From the NCBI GenBank assembly GCA_027886185.1, contig WOAB01000093.1, positions 7,316,001 to 7,380,000 of the forward strand: a DNA stretch of 64,000 bases, written 5' to 3'. Positions 23,132 to 34,993 of this stretch are shown here, piece by piece (the first letter of the stretch is position 1; each line of letters starts with the position of its first letter). The position numbers and the translations under genes are program-made. Under the pieces are notes generated by a model. The model was not told the DNA's origin. It made no database searches and saw nothing but the letters and a program-made list of their open reading frames with translations. The DNA is from Rheum nobile (lineage: Eukaryota; Streptophyta; Magnoliopsida; Caryophyllales; Polygonaceae).

Positions 23132-24261
23132 GATATCTACAACATAAATAACATGCAAAATTTAAATCATGCTTGTCATGCAATAGCTTAAAATTTTTAA
23201 AACATGCTTTAAACATAAATAAGCTAGTGCCATTTTAAAATTTTCCTTTGAATAAAATGATTCCAAGATCCCATTTCAGATAAGACTTTAGGCGTACTTT
23301 GGCACTTCCCTAAATCCTATGTGATCAAGGTAAGTAACTTTTACTAGTTATAACATTTATAACTCTTGGTTGATAGATTACATTTTATGTCAAATCTATC
23401 CCATGCCTCAAAATCCAAAACTTTATTTTTTGGTCTTTTGTTGAGTATAACCAAATCAAGGTTGTAAATCCTTTATATAGATTTACCCGTACTATTCCAA
23501 GGTCAAAGCATGGACACCTTACTTTGGCAAAACCTATCCATCAAATTCCAAGGGCCTCATAGGTTATGATTTGAAAAGACAAAATCTCAATTTTCTTTTA
23601 AGTGAACTAGGTTTATCATGCAAGTCTATTTACTAGTGAACTAAATAGTATAAATAAACAAACAAGCATAAACTTAGAGATATTTAAAGCAAAACAAATG
23701 CAATAAATAAATGTAATCCTAGTATGGACCCTAAAAACCCATAAGATCTAATCTTCATAGATTCTTCTTGTCTCTTGGATCTCCATCCTTGAACCTCCTC
23801 TGGATCTCCATCCTTGAATCTTCATAGAATATTCTTCTCTTGTATTACATAATGTAAATCTAATCTAATTTCTTGAAAAAATAAATTACAAAAATACATA
23901 ATGATACGCAGATCGTGTACAAGAAAACAATAACGATACGCATATCGTATTTTCTATCCTATTTGGGCCATACCAGTCACCGCATGCAATAATAATATCA
24001 TAATATTAAATCATACATGCAAAATATAATATGAAATATTAAGAGACAATAATAGACTATTAATCATATTAATAGACTTTCAAGATTAAATTAATTAAAT
24101 TATCCAATAAAATAATTAATCCAATTTTCTTATTATTTTAATTCAATAAAATCATATATGGAATTAATACCAATATTAATCATTACCATGTATAATTGGA
24201 TAAAATATACTCTAGAGATAAGATATCTTGTTACCATATCTAATTAAGGTAGTTAGAATCT

Positions 24262-24465
24262 TATGCTAACAAACCCTAACCCTAGTTCAGCCCCCACCCT
24301 AGCTGCACCATGCAGCCACCACCCCAGCCAGCCCGCGCAGCCAGCCGCCTCCCGGACCGCCGCCGCACCACCCCTGGCCTGCCGCCGACCACCACGCACC
24401 GCCGTGAGCCAGTTTTGGCCACCCAGCCACAGTTTTACCCCTTCTCCCACTCAAATTTTATAACA
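24262..24465. other. GC- and Pro-codon-rich island in the copia leader
   Basis: About 200 bp rich in CCGCC, CAGCC and CACC lie inside very AT-rich leader DNA. Both strands are open for 65-66 codons here, which is expected from composition alone. No family was recognised. It may be a captured fragment or a natural part of the leader. Confidence 0.4.
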
Positions 24466-24956
24466 ATTTACAAATTTTGATGATTTTAAGGATAATATGG
24501 TGTAATTTCCAAAAAATTAATATTTTGAAAAATTAATGTATGAACTATTTTCATACAAAATTAATCAACTTTGGGCATTCAAGTTATGAAATTCTAAATT
24601 TCTAGGATTTGAATCAATTTTCACCAACATGAAAAATCAAGTATTTTTATGTGTGATTATGATTTATACAAGAAATCATATCTCTTGCATAAATTAAACA
24701 TACAAATCAATTTTGGGATCAAAATTAAGCAAAACAAATCAGAATTTTAACATGCAAAATTTCGGTCAAGTGGCTGAAATTTTCGAGTATATTAAGCATA
24801 CAAAAGTCACAACTTTATGCATCCAATCAATTAAAATCACAATTTTAATCATAAAAGTTAATCCATATATCAATTTTACCACTAGATTGAACCAAAATAA
24901 TCAATAACATGTATCAAAATTAACAACTTTAATCATGATCATATCAATTTATGTAA

Positions 24957-24971
24957 GAGGCTCTGATACCA
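24957..24971 (-). promoter_or_regulatory. Copia primer-binding site (initiator Met tRNA)
   Basis: On the minus strand TGGTATCAGAGCC follows the 5' LTR after two bases. It is complementary to the 3' end of plant initiator tRNA-Met, the usual copia primer. Confidence 0.9.
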
Positions 24972-24972
24972 C

Positions 24973-26274
24973 TGTTGGGTTTTAGATGCTTTAAGCGGAA
25001 TTTCAAAAAACGGTTTTCTAACATCTAACTTAAGATCTCAAGCATAAACTTGATACGAATCATATATGAAAGAGTAACATACCTTTTGATACAAAACTTA
25101 TTTATGAGATTATCCTGTAGAATAGAGCCTCAAGTATGACTCATCTACTTGGTCCACACGAGCACGGTACTAGATCATCTTATCTTCGTCTGCTAAAACG
25201 AACGAACGAACGAACGAGAAACGAATCCTATGTCACAAAACCACACTAAATTGTCTTTTGCATATCTACTAGGGTTGCTCATCGGGTTCGGTTTTTTCGG
25301 TTTTGGACCGAACCGAACCGAACAAACCGAACCGAAACCGAACCTATTTAATTCGGTTCGGTTTTCGGTTTTTAAAAAAGCACAATTCGGTTTTCGGTTC
25401 GGGTTCGGTTTTTTTCGGTTGAAACCGAACTTTAAAAAAATATTTTATTTTTTATTTTTTTACCAATAAAAGTTCGGTTTTGTTCGGTTCGGTTTTGTTC
25501 GCTTTTTTGGCCTTTTCGGTTTTCGGTTTAAAATCGGTTCAGAGTTTTTTCATTGTTCGGTTTTGTTTGCTTTTTTGGCCTTTTCGGTTTAAAATCGGTT
25601 CAGGGGTTTTTCATTGTTCGGTTTGTTCGGTTTTAACCAAAACCGAACCGAACAAAACCGAACCGAACCCGAACCAAACCGATTATATTCGGTTCGGTTT
25701 TCGGTTTGGGAATTTTGCTTGTTCGGTTTCGGTTTTGTTCGGTTCGGTTCGGTTCTGGACCGATGAACATCCCTAATATCTACAATCTCACGTAAAGGAA
25801 TTCTATTCCTTTTTATATTTTTGGAAGGAAGATATATATATATAATATATATCTTATCTTATATCATATATATCTTATAAGATAAATCTCTTTTTAACTA
25901 GAAATAGATATTTATGGTTGATACAATATCTTATATTTTCTAAATATTTTTTTTTTTATATCATCAAGTAAATACATAACTCTTTATTATTACTTGATGA
26001 ATAATCCACTCTTCCAATAATACATATGGCCAAAATTCCCTTGTCCCACCATGGGCCTCGGGTTGCTTTGATCTAGTCCAATTACTCTATTGTGTGTGAC
26101 CTTATAGGACCCGAATGTAATAACAATGGGCCAAATCCAATTTGTCCCATAAGTCATAGTTGGCTTCTAACAAAGCACTAAGACTACCTAAAATATCCGG
26201 ATTATTAATCTCCATTATAATCTTATTTTATCATTAGTAATTGTCATCTTGATTAAATGACACATATTCTTTCA
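24973..26274 (-). repeat. Copia 5' LTR, interrupted by a MITE
   Basis: 1302 bp against 844 bp in the partner. The extra length is the hAT MITE at 25270-25775. Relative to the other LTR it lacks about 60 bp near 25225. Confidence 0.9.
25270..25775. mobile_element. Non-autonomous hAT MITE in the copia LTR
   Basis: Ends are TAGGGTTGCTCATCGG and CCGATGAACATCCCTA, inverted with two mismatches. A perfect 8-bp target duplication ATATCTAC flanks it (25262-25269, 25776-25783), which is the hAT signature. The other copia LTR gives the empty site. The interior is made of TTCGGTT/AACCGAA units, so open frames across it (25230-25776) are compositional and not genes. Confidence 0.92.
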
Positions 26275-26302
26275 GATTATACTGGAAGTTACCAGCTGAA
26301 TG

Positions 26303-27182
26303 TAGCGCTGTTAGGGTTGAGCAAAATTCGGTCCGACCCGAAATTTTGGACCGGTCCGGTCTCCGGTCCAAGGATTTTCATATTTCCGGGTCCGGTCCGG
26401 TCCAACCCGTATTTTTTTAAAATCTTAATATTTTAGGGTTTAAGATTTTTTTACATTTGAGGTTTAGGGTTTAGGATTTAGGGTAAATTATATTTAAGAG
26501 TAAATTATATTTAAATTTGAGGATTTTTTTCATGTTTAAATGTAAATAAAATAGATTTAAATTTAACAAAATCCTAAACCGGTCCAAATCCGGTCCAAAT
26601 AGGACCGGACCGGTCCGGACCCGGTCCGGTCCACCATTTTTGGTGTTTCGGGTTCCGGTCCGGTCCGGGTTTGGACCGATGCTCAACTCTAAGCGCTGTG
26701 CATCCGGTCCAGACCGGACCGGACCGCTTTTTCCGGTCCGATCCGATGGACCGAAATTTTTACAATCCTTGGACCGGAGACCGGACCGGTATGATTCGGT
26801 CCGGTTCAGGTCCGGTCTTGGACCGGTAAACATATTTTTTTATTTTTTTGTTTTATATAAATGAAAAATTAATTATTTTTCCTATTTTTATAACTATTGT
26901 GTATAATATTAGACAATATATTTTGTTATTTATTTATATTTATTGTAGAAATTTATTTTTAATAGTGTTATGATATATTAATATATAAAATTAAATTAAA
27001 AATAATAGAAAACCGGTTCATCCGGTCCGGACCGAAAATCGGCCGGGTTTGGACCAGACTGGAACCAGAATTTTAGAAATATGTGGACCGGAAACCGGAC
27101 CGTAATTCCCCCGGTCCGGTCCGGGCATTTTCGGTCCGGTCCGGTCCGATTTTCCGGTCCGGTCCGAATCTGCACACCCCTA
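26303..27182. mobile_element. Outer hAT MITE
   Basis: Ends TAGCGCTGTGCA and TGCACACCCCTA form inverted repeats, and a perfect 8-bp duplication GCTGAATG flanks them (26295-26302, 27183-27190). The interior is rich in GGTCCG/CGGACC units. Without the nested insert it is about 492 bp. The start lies 28 bp after the copia LTR end. Confidence 0.9.
26312..26691. mobile_element. Inner hAT MITE nested in the outer one
   Basis: 380 bp with ends TAGGGTTGAGCA and TGCTCAACTCTA and a perfect 8-bp duplication AGCGCTGT (26304-26311, 26692-26699). That duplication is part of the outer element's own terminal repeat, so this element landed within 9 bp of the outer end. The interior is GGTCCG-rich with an AT-rich core. 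Confidence 0.92.
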
Positions 27183-27190
27183 GCTGAATG

Positions 27191-27662
27191 TAATAAGCTT
27201 ACTCTATGAATTAAACAAGAGCATCCATTGTCACAAACTCGGGAACCAAATCTTGTTTCAATGCTTCCGTGCACAAATGACTCAATTGAACCATAGCTGT
27301 TATTGATGATTCTCATGACACTATCACTTGATGATCTTAATTAAGACTGAAGATCAATTGAGAAATGAGAAATAACAACCAATACCCCAAATCATATATG
27401 TCTTTGTAATTCTACCCTAATATTTTTATTTTTTTGCAAATATACCCTATTGACTTATTTTTGGCTTGTTGTTTGCAAAAATACCCCCTAAATAAAAAGA
27501 TAAATTAAAATCTGAATTTTCTTTTTCTTTTGAAAAATAAAATATAACATAACAATAAAATATATTAAAAACAAAAAAAAAAACTAATTGATTTTGAAAA
27601 TTTCAAATTCAAAACTGAAAAATTAAAAACCCTAAAATTTGTTATATCTGACACAAATCAAA
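27191..27662. other. AT-rich stretch, no gene seen
   Basis: Contains runs resembling TTTGCAAATATACCC. Nothing coding was recognised. It precedes the mosaic fragment and could include an old promoter. Confidence 0.4.
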
Positions 27663-28440
27663 ATGGCTTCACAGCTGCCATTGAAATTCTTCCAACCTCA
27701 AATTCTTCCTTCAACCTCAAATCTCCATTGTTCCATCGGGGTCCGCCGCCGCGCCGGTGGTGAGCACACTTCTTGGGAGGTTCGAGATCTTGTCGCTCAC
27801 CAGAACAACGCTTCCTCCGCCGACACCGCCGGGATCCGGAGGACTGACGATTTATCTCGCTGGAGGGCAGGGGCATTTTGTAGGAGGTAGCGTGGTGGGG
27901 CCGGTGGTGGCATCGGGTTGTCCGGTGCTGTTGATGGCGGCCTCGTTTGCGAACGCGGTGTTCGATCGTCTGTCGCTGGAAAAGGAAGAGATCGCCGCAA
28001 CACCTCTTGCTTAGGCTGTGGCTACGGCGACAGCTCAGCAACAACAGCCAACGACGTCGCAATCGTCGGGGTGACAGGGAGCGAGGGCGGCGGCGGCGGA
28101 GTGCCTTTCTATAACCTCGAGGTGGTAGCGGTGGCGGTGGGGCTGCTTTCGGCTGGAGCGGTGGTAACGGTGGGGCCAGGTCTCAATTTGGCGGTGATGG
28201 AGTCAAATTCAGTGCTCTCGGGTCTCATCACATCCTACAAGCCTCGCCTCTGGCATGGCGACTCCCAAGAGGTGCTCCACACTAGTGTTTCTGAGGACGG
28301 TGCTGATGTCCTTGTTAAAGGTGGAGTTTCCTTGGCCTTTGGCTGTCAAGGAGAAGCCGGCTTTTCATGGTCTCCAACTAGTTGGTCCCTCAAAGACGTC
28401 CGAGGAAACAGAAGCGACGGTATCCAGGTTCATCAGAATC
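27663..28440 (+). pseudogene. Mosaic: NDF2/NDF5-like exon interrupted by an AT-hook PPC fragment
   Basis: The start at 27663 gives MASQLPLKFFQPQILPSTSN, a plausible plastid transit peptide. At about 27737 the sequence switches to a piece of a PPC/DUF296 domain of AT-hook nuclear proteins (GRFEILSLT, GGLTIYLAGGQGHFVGGSVV, VLLMAASFANAVFDRL), which continues with frameshifts and stops to about 28180. From about 28186 it switches again to KFSALSGLITSYKPRLWHGD, then GGVSLAFGCQGE and WSPTSWSLKDVRGN. That block recalls the mutarotase-like NDF2/NDF5 (PnsB) proteins of plastid NDH. It ends at an ATCCAG|GTTCAT donor with no downstream exon. AT-hook part fairly sure; NDF part tentative. Confidence 0.6.
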
Positions 28441-30259
28441 CATGTTGAATATTTAGTTGTGTCATCTTTCCTGATTGAATTTGAAGGTACTATGTATATG
28501 TGCTCACTTTAGTTGGTCCATGTTGAATTTCAGTGAATTAGAAATCTTTGGTTACAAAATTTTCAAAATAGCTTTTCGGATACTTCAATGAATTTAGAAT
28601 TATCCTGTCATATAATGATTGAATTTCAGTGAATTAGAAAATTTTCAGTGAATTAGAACTATCCATGTTGATTGAATTTCAGTGAACCTAGAACTATATA
28701 TCCATGTTGATTGAATTTCAGTGAATTAGAAAATTTTCATTAATGAAGTAATTAAGCATATAAAACTATCCTGTCATATAATGAGAACTATCCTGTCACC
28801 ATTCAGGAACCTTGCTTTTAACTTCAAAATAGCTTTTTGGATACTTCTGTCAGATACAAGTGTATATGCCATATGATCTTTTTATTAGTATTCTGCAATG
28901 GCAACTGTGAAGTGTATTGATTTGTGTTATGAGTTCACTTAAAGTGTTGAAATAGTGGGTGCCGAAGTCTAATGGAAACACAATCCTATCATGAGTAAAC
29001 CTGAAATGTTAAATATGGACTACTCAGGTAAAACTTCAGAGTTTATAACAACATTGCAAGATCAAAATGGCTTGCATATTGTATTCATGCTTGAAGATGG
29101 ATTGGTGATTGAAACTGTGGTGATCCCTTGTCCTAGGGAGAGAATATTGTTTGTGTTTCTAGTCAAGTGGGTTGTGCCATGAACTGTTAGCATTCTTACA
29201 TAGGCAGAAAAGTCTTTAATGTTGTATAGGCACTTTAGTTGCAAAGAGAATTATTTTGTTTTACTTCAATGTTGTAATCCCTCATTAATGAAGTAATTAA
29301 ACATATAGAATTATCCTGTCATATATTAAGAACTATCATGTCACCAATACTCGTCCGCGAAAATAATTACAAACTTGAAACATTATATAGCAGTGAATTA
29401 GAGAAAAAAAAAACAGTGACAATAACTTGTTTTACTTAAATCGATGGAAAAATTATCAATTGATGACAAGAGATGTAAGGTTTCAAATAATATTACCCTG
29501 GTTGACAGGAGAATATTTAGTTTATGATAGGGGCTTTAAGGTTGAAAGTTCTAGTTATAACGTTTATGACTTTTCATCAACACATTTCCTGCTTCAGACT
29601 TTCTGCTTAAATCTAAATGGCTATCATGAAATTGGACACCATGAGAAAGGTTAGAAAAAAGGTCTTTCTGGTGTCTGATTGCACCCTTAATGTTTAAAAA
29701 CCTTAACTTTGTCTGGGTATGTTTGGGTCGTCACCAGAATGCATTTTAATACATTAAATTGCATTAAATAATGACTTCTAATTGCACCCTTAATGTTTAA
29801 AAACCTTAACTTTGTTTTTTTTGTGTTTGGTTCCTTTACTAGGATGTTTGTCTCGACTGTGAAGAGGCTGCGTGTGTTGAATAGTTCTGAACTATCCAAG
29901 TTGAACAGTTGGTTCATTGCACTCTAAAAACTGATCAGTTTTGAGTTCTTTTACTTGACTCTTAAAATTGAGTTGCCAATTGCTTGTTCTTTGGATTTTG
30001 GCTGCAGAAGTTGAGGGCAGGGTACAAAAGCAACCAAACAAAGCCTAGTGAAGCTAAGTGATGGATCTTCAGATGGGTAGATAGAATTGTGCTAAATTGT
30101 TGTTGTTGTGTAATTTTGGGTAGCTGAATTTGTATGGTTTATGCTCATGTAATTTGCTGTCAAAAGGATTTGATGGCTATTGCCTGTTGGGTAATGTTTT
30201 CAATCTCACATTGGAGCTGCTCTTTGTATAAACTCAACTCTCATCCCAGGTATAAACTA
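28441..30259. other. Non-coding stretch with short repeats
   Basis: The motif TTGAATTTCAGTGAA occurs about four times at 28617-28730, and a diverged block with AACTATCCTGTCA recurs near 28760, 28780 and 29310. The line ATGTTTAAAAACCTTAACTTTG is repeated at about 29690 and 29790. Near 30002-30060 a short open piece after CTGCAG might be an old terminal exon, but it matched nothing I know. Confidence 0.4.
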
Positions 30260-32215
30260 GATGTACAATGTTCAAGCTACACTGATTTAGAGGAATAAGA
30301 ATGTTGTATACCAAATAAAAATGTCACAATATTTAAGCTATATTGATTTTTTGTCACATGGTATAATTGAACGAATTATCTTTTTCCGAATTTTCATGTC
30401 ATTGGTCTTTATATTTTTGTCACATTGTATATTTGTGTTGTCAAAATGAAAAGAGAGAAGTTTGTATTTTTCATACTATCAACCAGAAATTCCTGTCATC
30501 CAGGAGAAATTTTATTGTCGATTTTAACGAAATAAATGTCACAATAGAAATTCATTCTACCTATAAATAACACGTGTCAAAAGACTCAAATCTAAACATG
30601 AAATATTAAACAAATTAATTATCAAAGAAATTATGTATCATATTAACATATAAGTGATAAGTTTTTTTTTTGTCAAAATGTATAATACCTATAAACAACA
30701 TATGGTAGCTAGGTTCCTGTTAAATGTCACCAAACATACGTGACAAGTTTACCTAAATTGAATCCGTCGGGATATATATGGAATCATGACAGGATTGTGT
30801 TAAATTCTATGAATGCGCGAAGACGAATATGCGAAATATCATTAACGAAGAAAATTACATTAACTACTTTCGACTAAATATCAATTCAACCAATTCCAAC
30901 CACACAAATTACATTAACTACTTTGAAACCATATCGACCATGACTTGCTTCTGTCTTCGAAGAAAAGAAAGTTCACAAGAAAAAGTCATAAGCAAATTAC
31001 ATTAAACTTTATGATAAATGTCTAATATTTAGTACTTTATGAAGCATGTTATTTATCTTTGTGTTATATAATATTTAGTACTTTATGAAGCATGTTATTT
31101 ATCTAGATGTACAATGTTCAAGCTACACTGATTTAGAGGAATAAGAATGTTGTATACCAAATAAAAATGTCACAATGTTCAAGCTACACTAATTTTTTGT
31201 CACATGGTACAATTGCACGAATTATCTTTGGACGAATAATACATGTCACTGGTCTTTATATTTTTGTCACATTGTATATTTGTATTGTGGGAATACACAA
31301 TTACAATGTCAGAGAAGTTTATATTTTCATACTATCAACCTTAAATTCTTGTCATGATATTAAAGACGACAAGTCAGTGAGTATGATAGGAATGGTTATG
31401 CATTTTCTTCCTATTTTAATCTTTCTCTTCTTCTTCTTCCTATGTGATATAGACCGCCACTCATATTGGTTGGTAGGATTATCTCAAACCATATTAAACC
31501 TGTCATGATATATATGGAATCATGACAGGATTGTGTCATATCAATTTAACCCAAACTAGTCCATATTGAACCCGTCAGGATATATATGGAATCATGACAG
31601 GATTGTGTTAAATTACATGAATGCGCGAAGACGAATATGCGAAATATCATTAACGAAGAAAATTACATTAACTACTTCCGACTAAGTATCAATTCAACCA
31701 ATTCCAACCACACAAATTACATTAACTACTTTGAAACCATATCGACCATGACTTGCTTCCGTCTTTGAAGAAAAGAAAGTTCATAAGAAAAAGTCATAAG
31801 CAAATTACATTAAACTTTATGATAAAATGTCTAATACTTAGTACTTTATGAAGCATGTTATTTATTTTTGTGTTATATAATATAGTACTTTATGATAATG
31901 TCGCATAATTTCAAACCATATTAAAGACGTCAGGACAAGTCAGTGAGTATGACGGGAATGGTTATGCATTTTCTACCTATTTTAATCATTCTCTTCTTAT
32001 TCCTATGTGATACAGACCGCCACTTATATTGGTCGGACCGCCACTTATATTGGTCGGTAGGATTATCTCAAACCATATTAAACCTGTCATGATATATATG
32101 GAATCATGACAGGATTGTATCATATTGAACCCGTCAGGATATATATGGAATCATGACAGGATTGTGTTAAATTTTATGAACGCGAAAACGAATATGCGAA
32201 ATATCATTAACGAAG
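30260..32215. repeat. Duplicated repeat blocks (offset about 810-840 bp)
   Basis: A block starting GATGTACAATGTTCAAGC recurs at 30262 and 31103. GAATGCGCGAAGACGAATAT recurs at 30811 and 31619, and in part at 32177. The string GGAATCATGACAGGATTGTG occurs at about 30780, 31517, 31587, 32099 and 32148. A 20-bp unit CGCCACTTATATTGGTCGG is tandem at 32021-32060. TGTCA/TGACA words are very common. No ORF or terminal repeat was found; the type of element is unknown. Confidence 0.6.
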
Positions 32216-32239
32216 AAATAAGAAGAGAATGATTAAAAT

Positions 32240-33325
32240 AGGGTGTGCACCACAGTCCATACTGCGGTGAATCATCCCTACGAGGGGACAAATGGCAAGC
32301 ACCTCCACCCATTTCTACGAGGGTGACATTTATGGAAACTGGTTGTCGATGTCTGAAAAGGTAAAAGATATTTGGTGGATCATTAGTCAACTTTATGATT
32401 TTAACAATTGTGAACATGACAAATGGCAAGCGCCTCCACCCATTTCTACGAAGTATTACCCCCGCACGGCAACCCTCATATCTTGAGGACCTTGTAGAAC
32501 CGTGGAGATGCCTCCGCCCTTGCCGACCTTGGTATGACAGTGACTTTCATTAAAATATATATCGTGACCGGAGAGGTCGACGACGTGCTACACTACACGC
32601 CCTCCCAGCCTCAACCATATTAAAGAAGACAAGACATGTCAGTGAGTATGACAGGATTCATTAAAGCAGTAAGGATCTTCTGGTCCACCCCCCTTCCCTA
32701 AACCCTGTTCCATGCCAATCAACCCGTTCAAACCCCAATCATCCACTTTTTTCCTTTTTCATTAAACCCCCAATTATATTTATGAAAGGCTGAGATCAAT
32801 TTGGACCATAGAATGGACTACCGAAATGGACCAGAGGATCTCCATCTTCGTTAAAGTAGCATGACAAGATGAGTGTAAGAGAGACGTGGGATATTTGTTA
32901 AAGTACTGACATAGAGGATTCTATGATACTTACAAAGATAAGTACATCCTTGATAGGATATATAAAGAACCGTGACAGGATATTAACACTACTAGTTAAC
33001 TCCTTTTTAGAGGGTGACATAATATTAACGCCTCCACCCACTTCTACGAGGGTGACATTTCTGAAAATTGGTCGCCGATGGCGAAAGGGTAAGAGACATT
33101 TGGTGGCTCATTATCCAACTTTATATTTTTAACAACTGTGAACGGGACATCTCTTACTTCTTTGAAGTAGTACCCCCACACGGTGACCCTCGTACCTCGA
33201 GGGCCTTGCAAAACCGTGAAGACACCGCCGCCCTTGCCGCTCTTGGTAGGACAATGGCTTTTGTTAAAATATATATCGTGATCGTAGAGGTCGACGACGA
33301 GCATTTTAGTGGAGTGACTATCTAA
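32240..33325. repeat. Repeated block with long imperfect copies
   Basis: The segment beginning GCCTCCACCCATTTCTACG occurs at about 32300, 32431 and 33030. Its downstream part (CCCGCACGGCAACCCTC ... GAGGTCGACGACG) recurs at 32460-32600 and 33175-33300. The repeat is GC-richer than its surroundings and gives open frames on both strands (for example 33044-33331 minus, 95 codons). This could be the relic of a coding sequence, but no family was recognised. Confidence 0.5.
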
Positions 33326-33567
33326 TGTCACATAATATTTAATACTTTATGATAATATGTGTAATATTTAGTACTTTATGAAGCATGTTATGTATTTTTG
33401 TTTTATATATGACAGGATTATCTTATTTTGCTTCAATGTTGTAATCACTCATTAAAAAAATAATTAAACATATAGAATTATCCTGTCAAACAATAATCAC
33501 CTTCCGACAAGGAGAAGGAAAGAAACCAGTAATTACTCATTCCTCCAACCTAAAGCTTTAGAGGAAA
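33326..33567. other. AT-rich stretch, nothing recognised
   Basis: Short spacer between the repeat block and the 29-bp inverted repeat. It includes another copy of the TAATTAAACATATAGAATTATCCTGTCA word seen near 29290, at about 33460 (only its first 20 bases need be compared). Confidence 0.3.
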
Positions 33568-34993
33568 ATTGGTGCAACAAGGCATAAGCATAAGCAATTG
33601 GTCCAACCAGTAATTACTCATTCCACCACTCCTTCTCCAGCCTCTTCCCCTCCCACGCCGCCTACCTCTGCTCCCCCTCCTTCTTCCAAAGCAATTCGGC
33701 ACATGAAATCTAAAAAGTAAATAAATATGAATTTGGGTTCAAGATCAACAATTCGACACATGAAATTATGACAGGATATATATGAAATTATAACAGGATT
33801 GTGTTAATTTTTATTCAGTTGTAGGATTGTGTCATATTAATCCGAGGGATCCGGGTGGTCTCTGATAGACTCAGAATGGTCTCTTCATCCTTCAAAGAAA
33901 ACAAGTAACCAAGGAAAGTTATATGAGCTCATAGGTGAAATCGAAATGAACAATTACAATGTCAAAATGAATAGTTTTGTCACATGGTATAGTTTTATTG
34001 TCGGAATGAACAATTAAAATGTCAAATAATTTTATATGTTTCATACTATCAACATTAAACTCTTGTCATCCATTAGAAATTTTATTGTCGATTTTAACAA
34101 AATAAATGTCACCAATGAAATTTATTCTACCTATACACAACATATGTCAAAAGACTGAAATCTAAGTGATAACATAGGGTGTACACCATATTCCATATTG
34201 CGGTGAATCATCCTGACAGAGGGACAAATGGCAAGTCATATTATGTGTTAAGGTTTGGTGATGATATTTGACGTAAAAATTATTATCAGTGGAGGAAGAT
34301 GCAATATTTTTATTTGTAGTTCTGACATTAATATTCGTAATTATGGCATTATTTTTCTTAAGCCTGACATTATTTTTCGATAACAGTAATAACAACCAAG
34401 TATGACTTAAATCTTGTCGTTAAATCACATGATAATTGTAATGACTTGATGTTCCAAATTGTGTATGACAGGGAGTTTGATGCATCAGGACTCAGGAGGA
34501 AGGAATGCAGCCATCTTCACAACGGCAACCAATGACTCCATTCAATCACTCTATATGTACTCATAGTAGTGTTGGTCTCAGATTTGATCTTTTAGACCCA
34601 CCAACTTGCTGTTTTTATCATTAAACTCATGGTCTCAGATTTGATCCATTGGCTAGTGAATACAAATTTTCTTACTCTATGAAACGCCAAGCAAGCAACA
34701 AATGATTCGAAGATTGATTCGTAGACAAGTGTTTGTCCTGTAAATACAAGCATCAACTAAGCTCTCACCGGCTTTTGAAGCATGTAAAAAATTACCTGAT
34801 GTGCAGCAAATGATGCTGGGAAGTTTACAATGGTGGATATTACTAGTATAAAGCTGCTTATAGGTAAAATCATCCGTTTAGATGTGGAAGTGAAGAGATA
34901 ATAGCTATATGAGAAGCATATTAAATAAAACTGGATCAATATATATGCTGATTCAAGCAGGAAATGCTTATGCTTATGCCTTGTTGCACCAAT
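33568..34993. repeat. Segment bounded by perfect 29-bp inverted repeats
   Basis: Positions 33568-33596 (starting ATTGGTGCAACAAGGC) are repeated exactly in inverse at 34965-34993. The segment between is 1368 bp and AT-rich. It has repeat words shared with 30260-32215 (TATGTCAAAAGACTGAAATC type) but no transposase ORF. No target duplication was identified, so it may be a TIR element or only an inverted duplication. Confidence 0.5.

Larger units (their letters stand above)
17720..26274 (-). mobile_element. Ty1/copia LTR retrotransposon, full length but decayed
   Basis: The ends are TGTTGGG...TTCA with a 5-bp target duplication GATTA (17715-17719 and 26275-26279). On the minus strand the order is 5' LTR, initiator-Met PBS, gag, protease, integrase, RT, remnant RNase H, PPT, 3' LTR. 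Integrase before RT is the copia order. Every ORF is broken, and most of the RNase H is missing. The LTRs differ by many substitutions and indels, so the insertion is older than the Tat copies. A hAT MITE entered the 5' LTR. The copia clade was not assigned with confidence. Confidence 0.93.

Noticed and set aside
24265..24285. AAACCCTAACCCTAG telomere-like word
   Set aside because: Two units only; such words are common in plant leaders.
25230..25776. Phe/Gly-rich open frames
   Set aside because: They arise from TTCGG repeats of the hAT MITE and cross its borders.
26471..26864. Open frames rich in Gly-Pro-Asp-Arg on both strands
   Set aside because: They follow the GGTCCG composition of the nested hAT MITEs.
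30000..30065. Possible terminal exon after CTGCAG
   Set aside because: Fewer than 20 codons, no match to known proteins, and no partner exons found.
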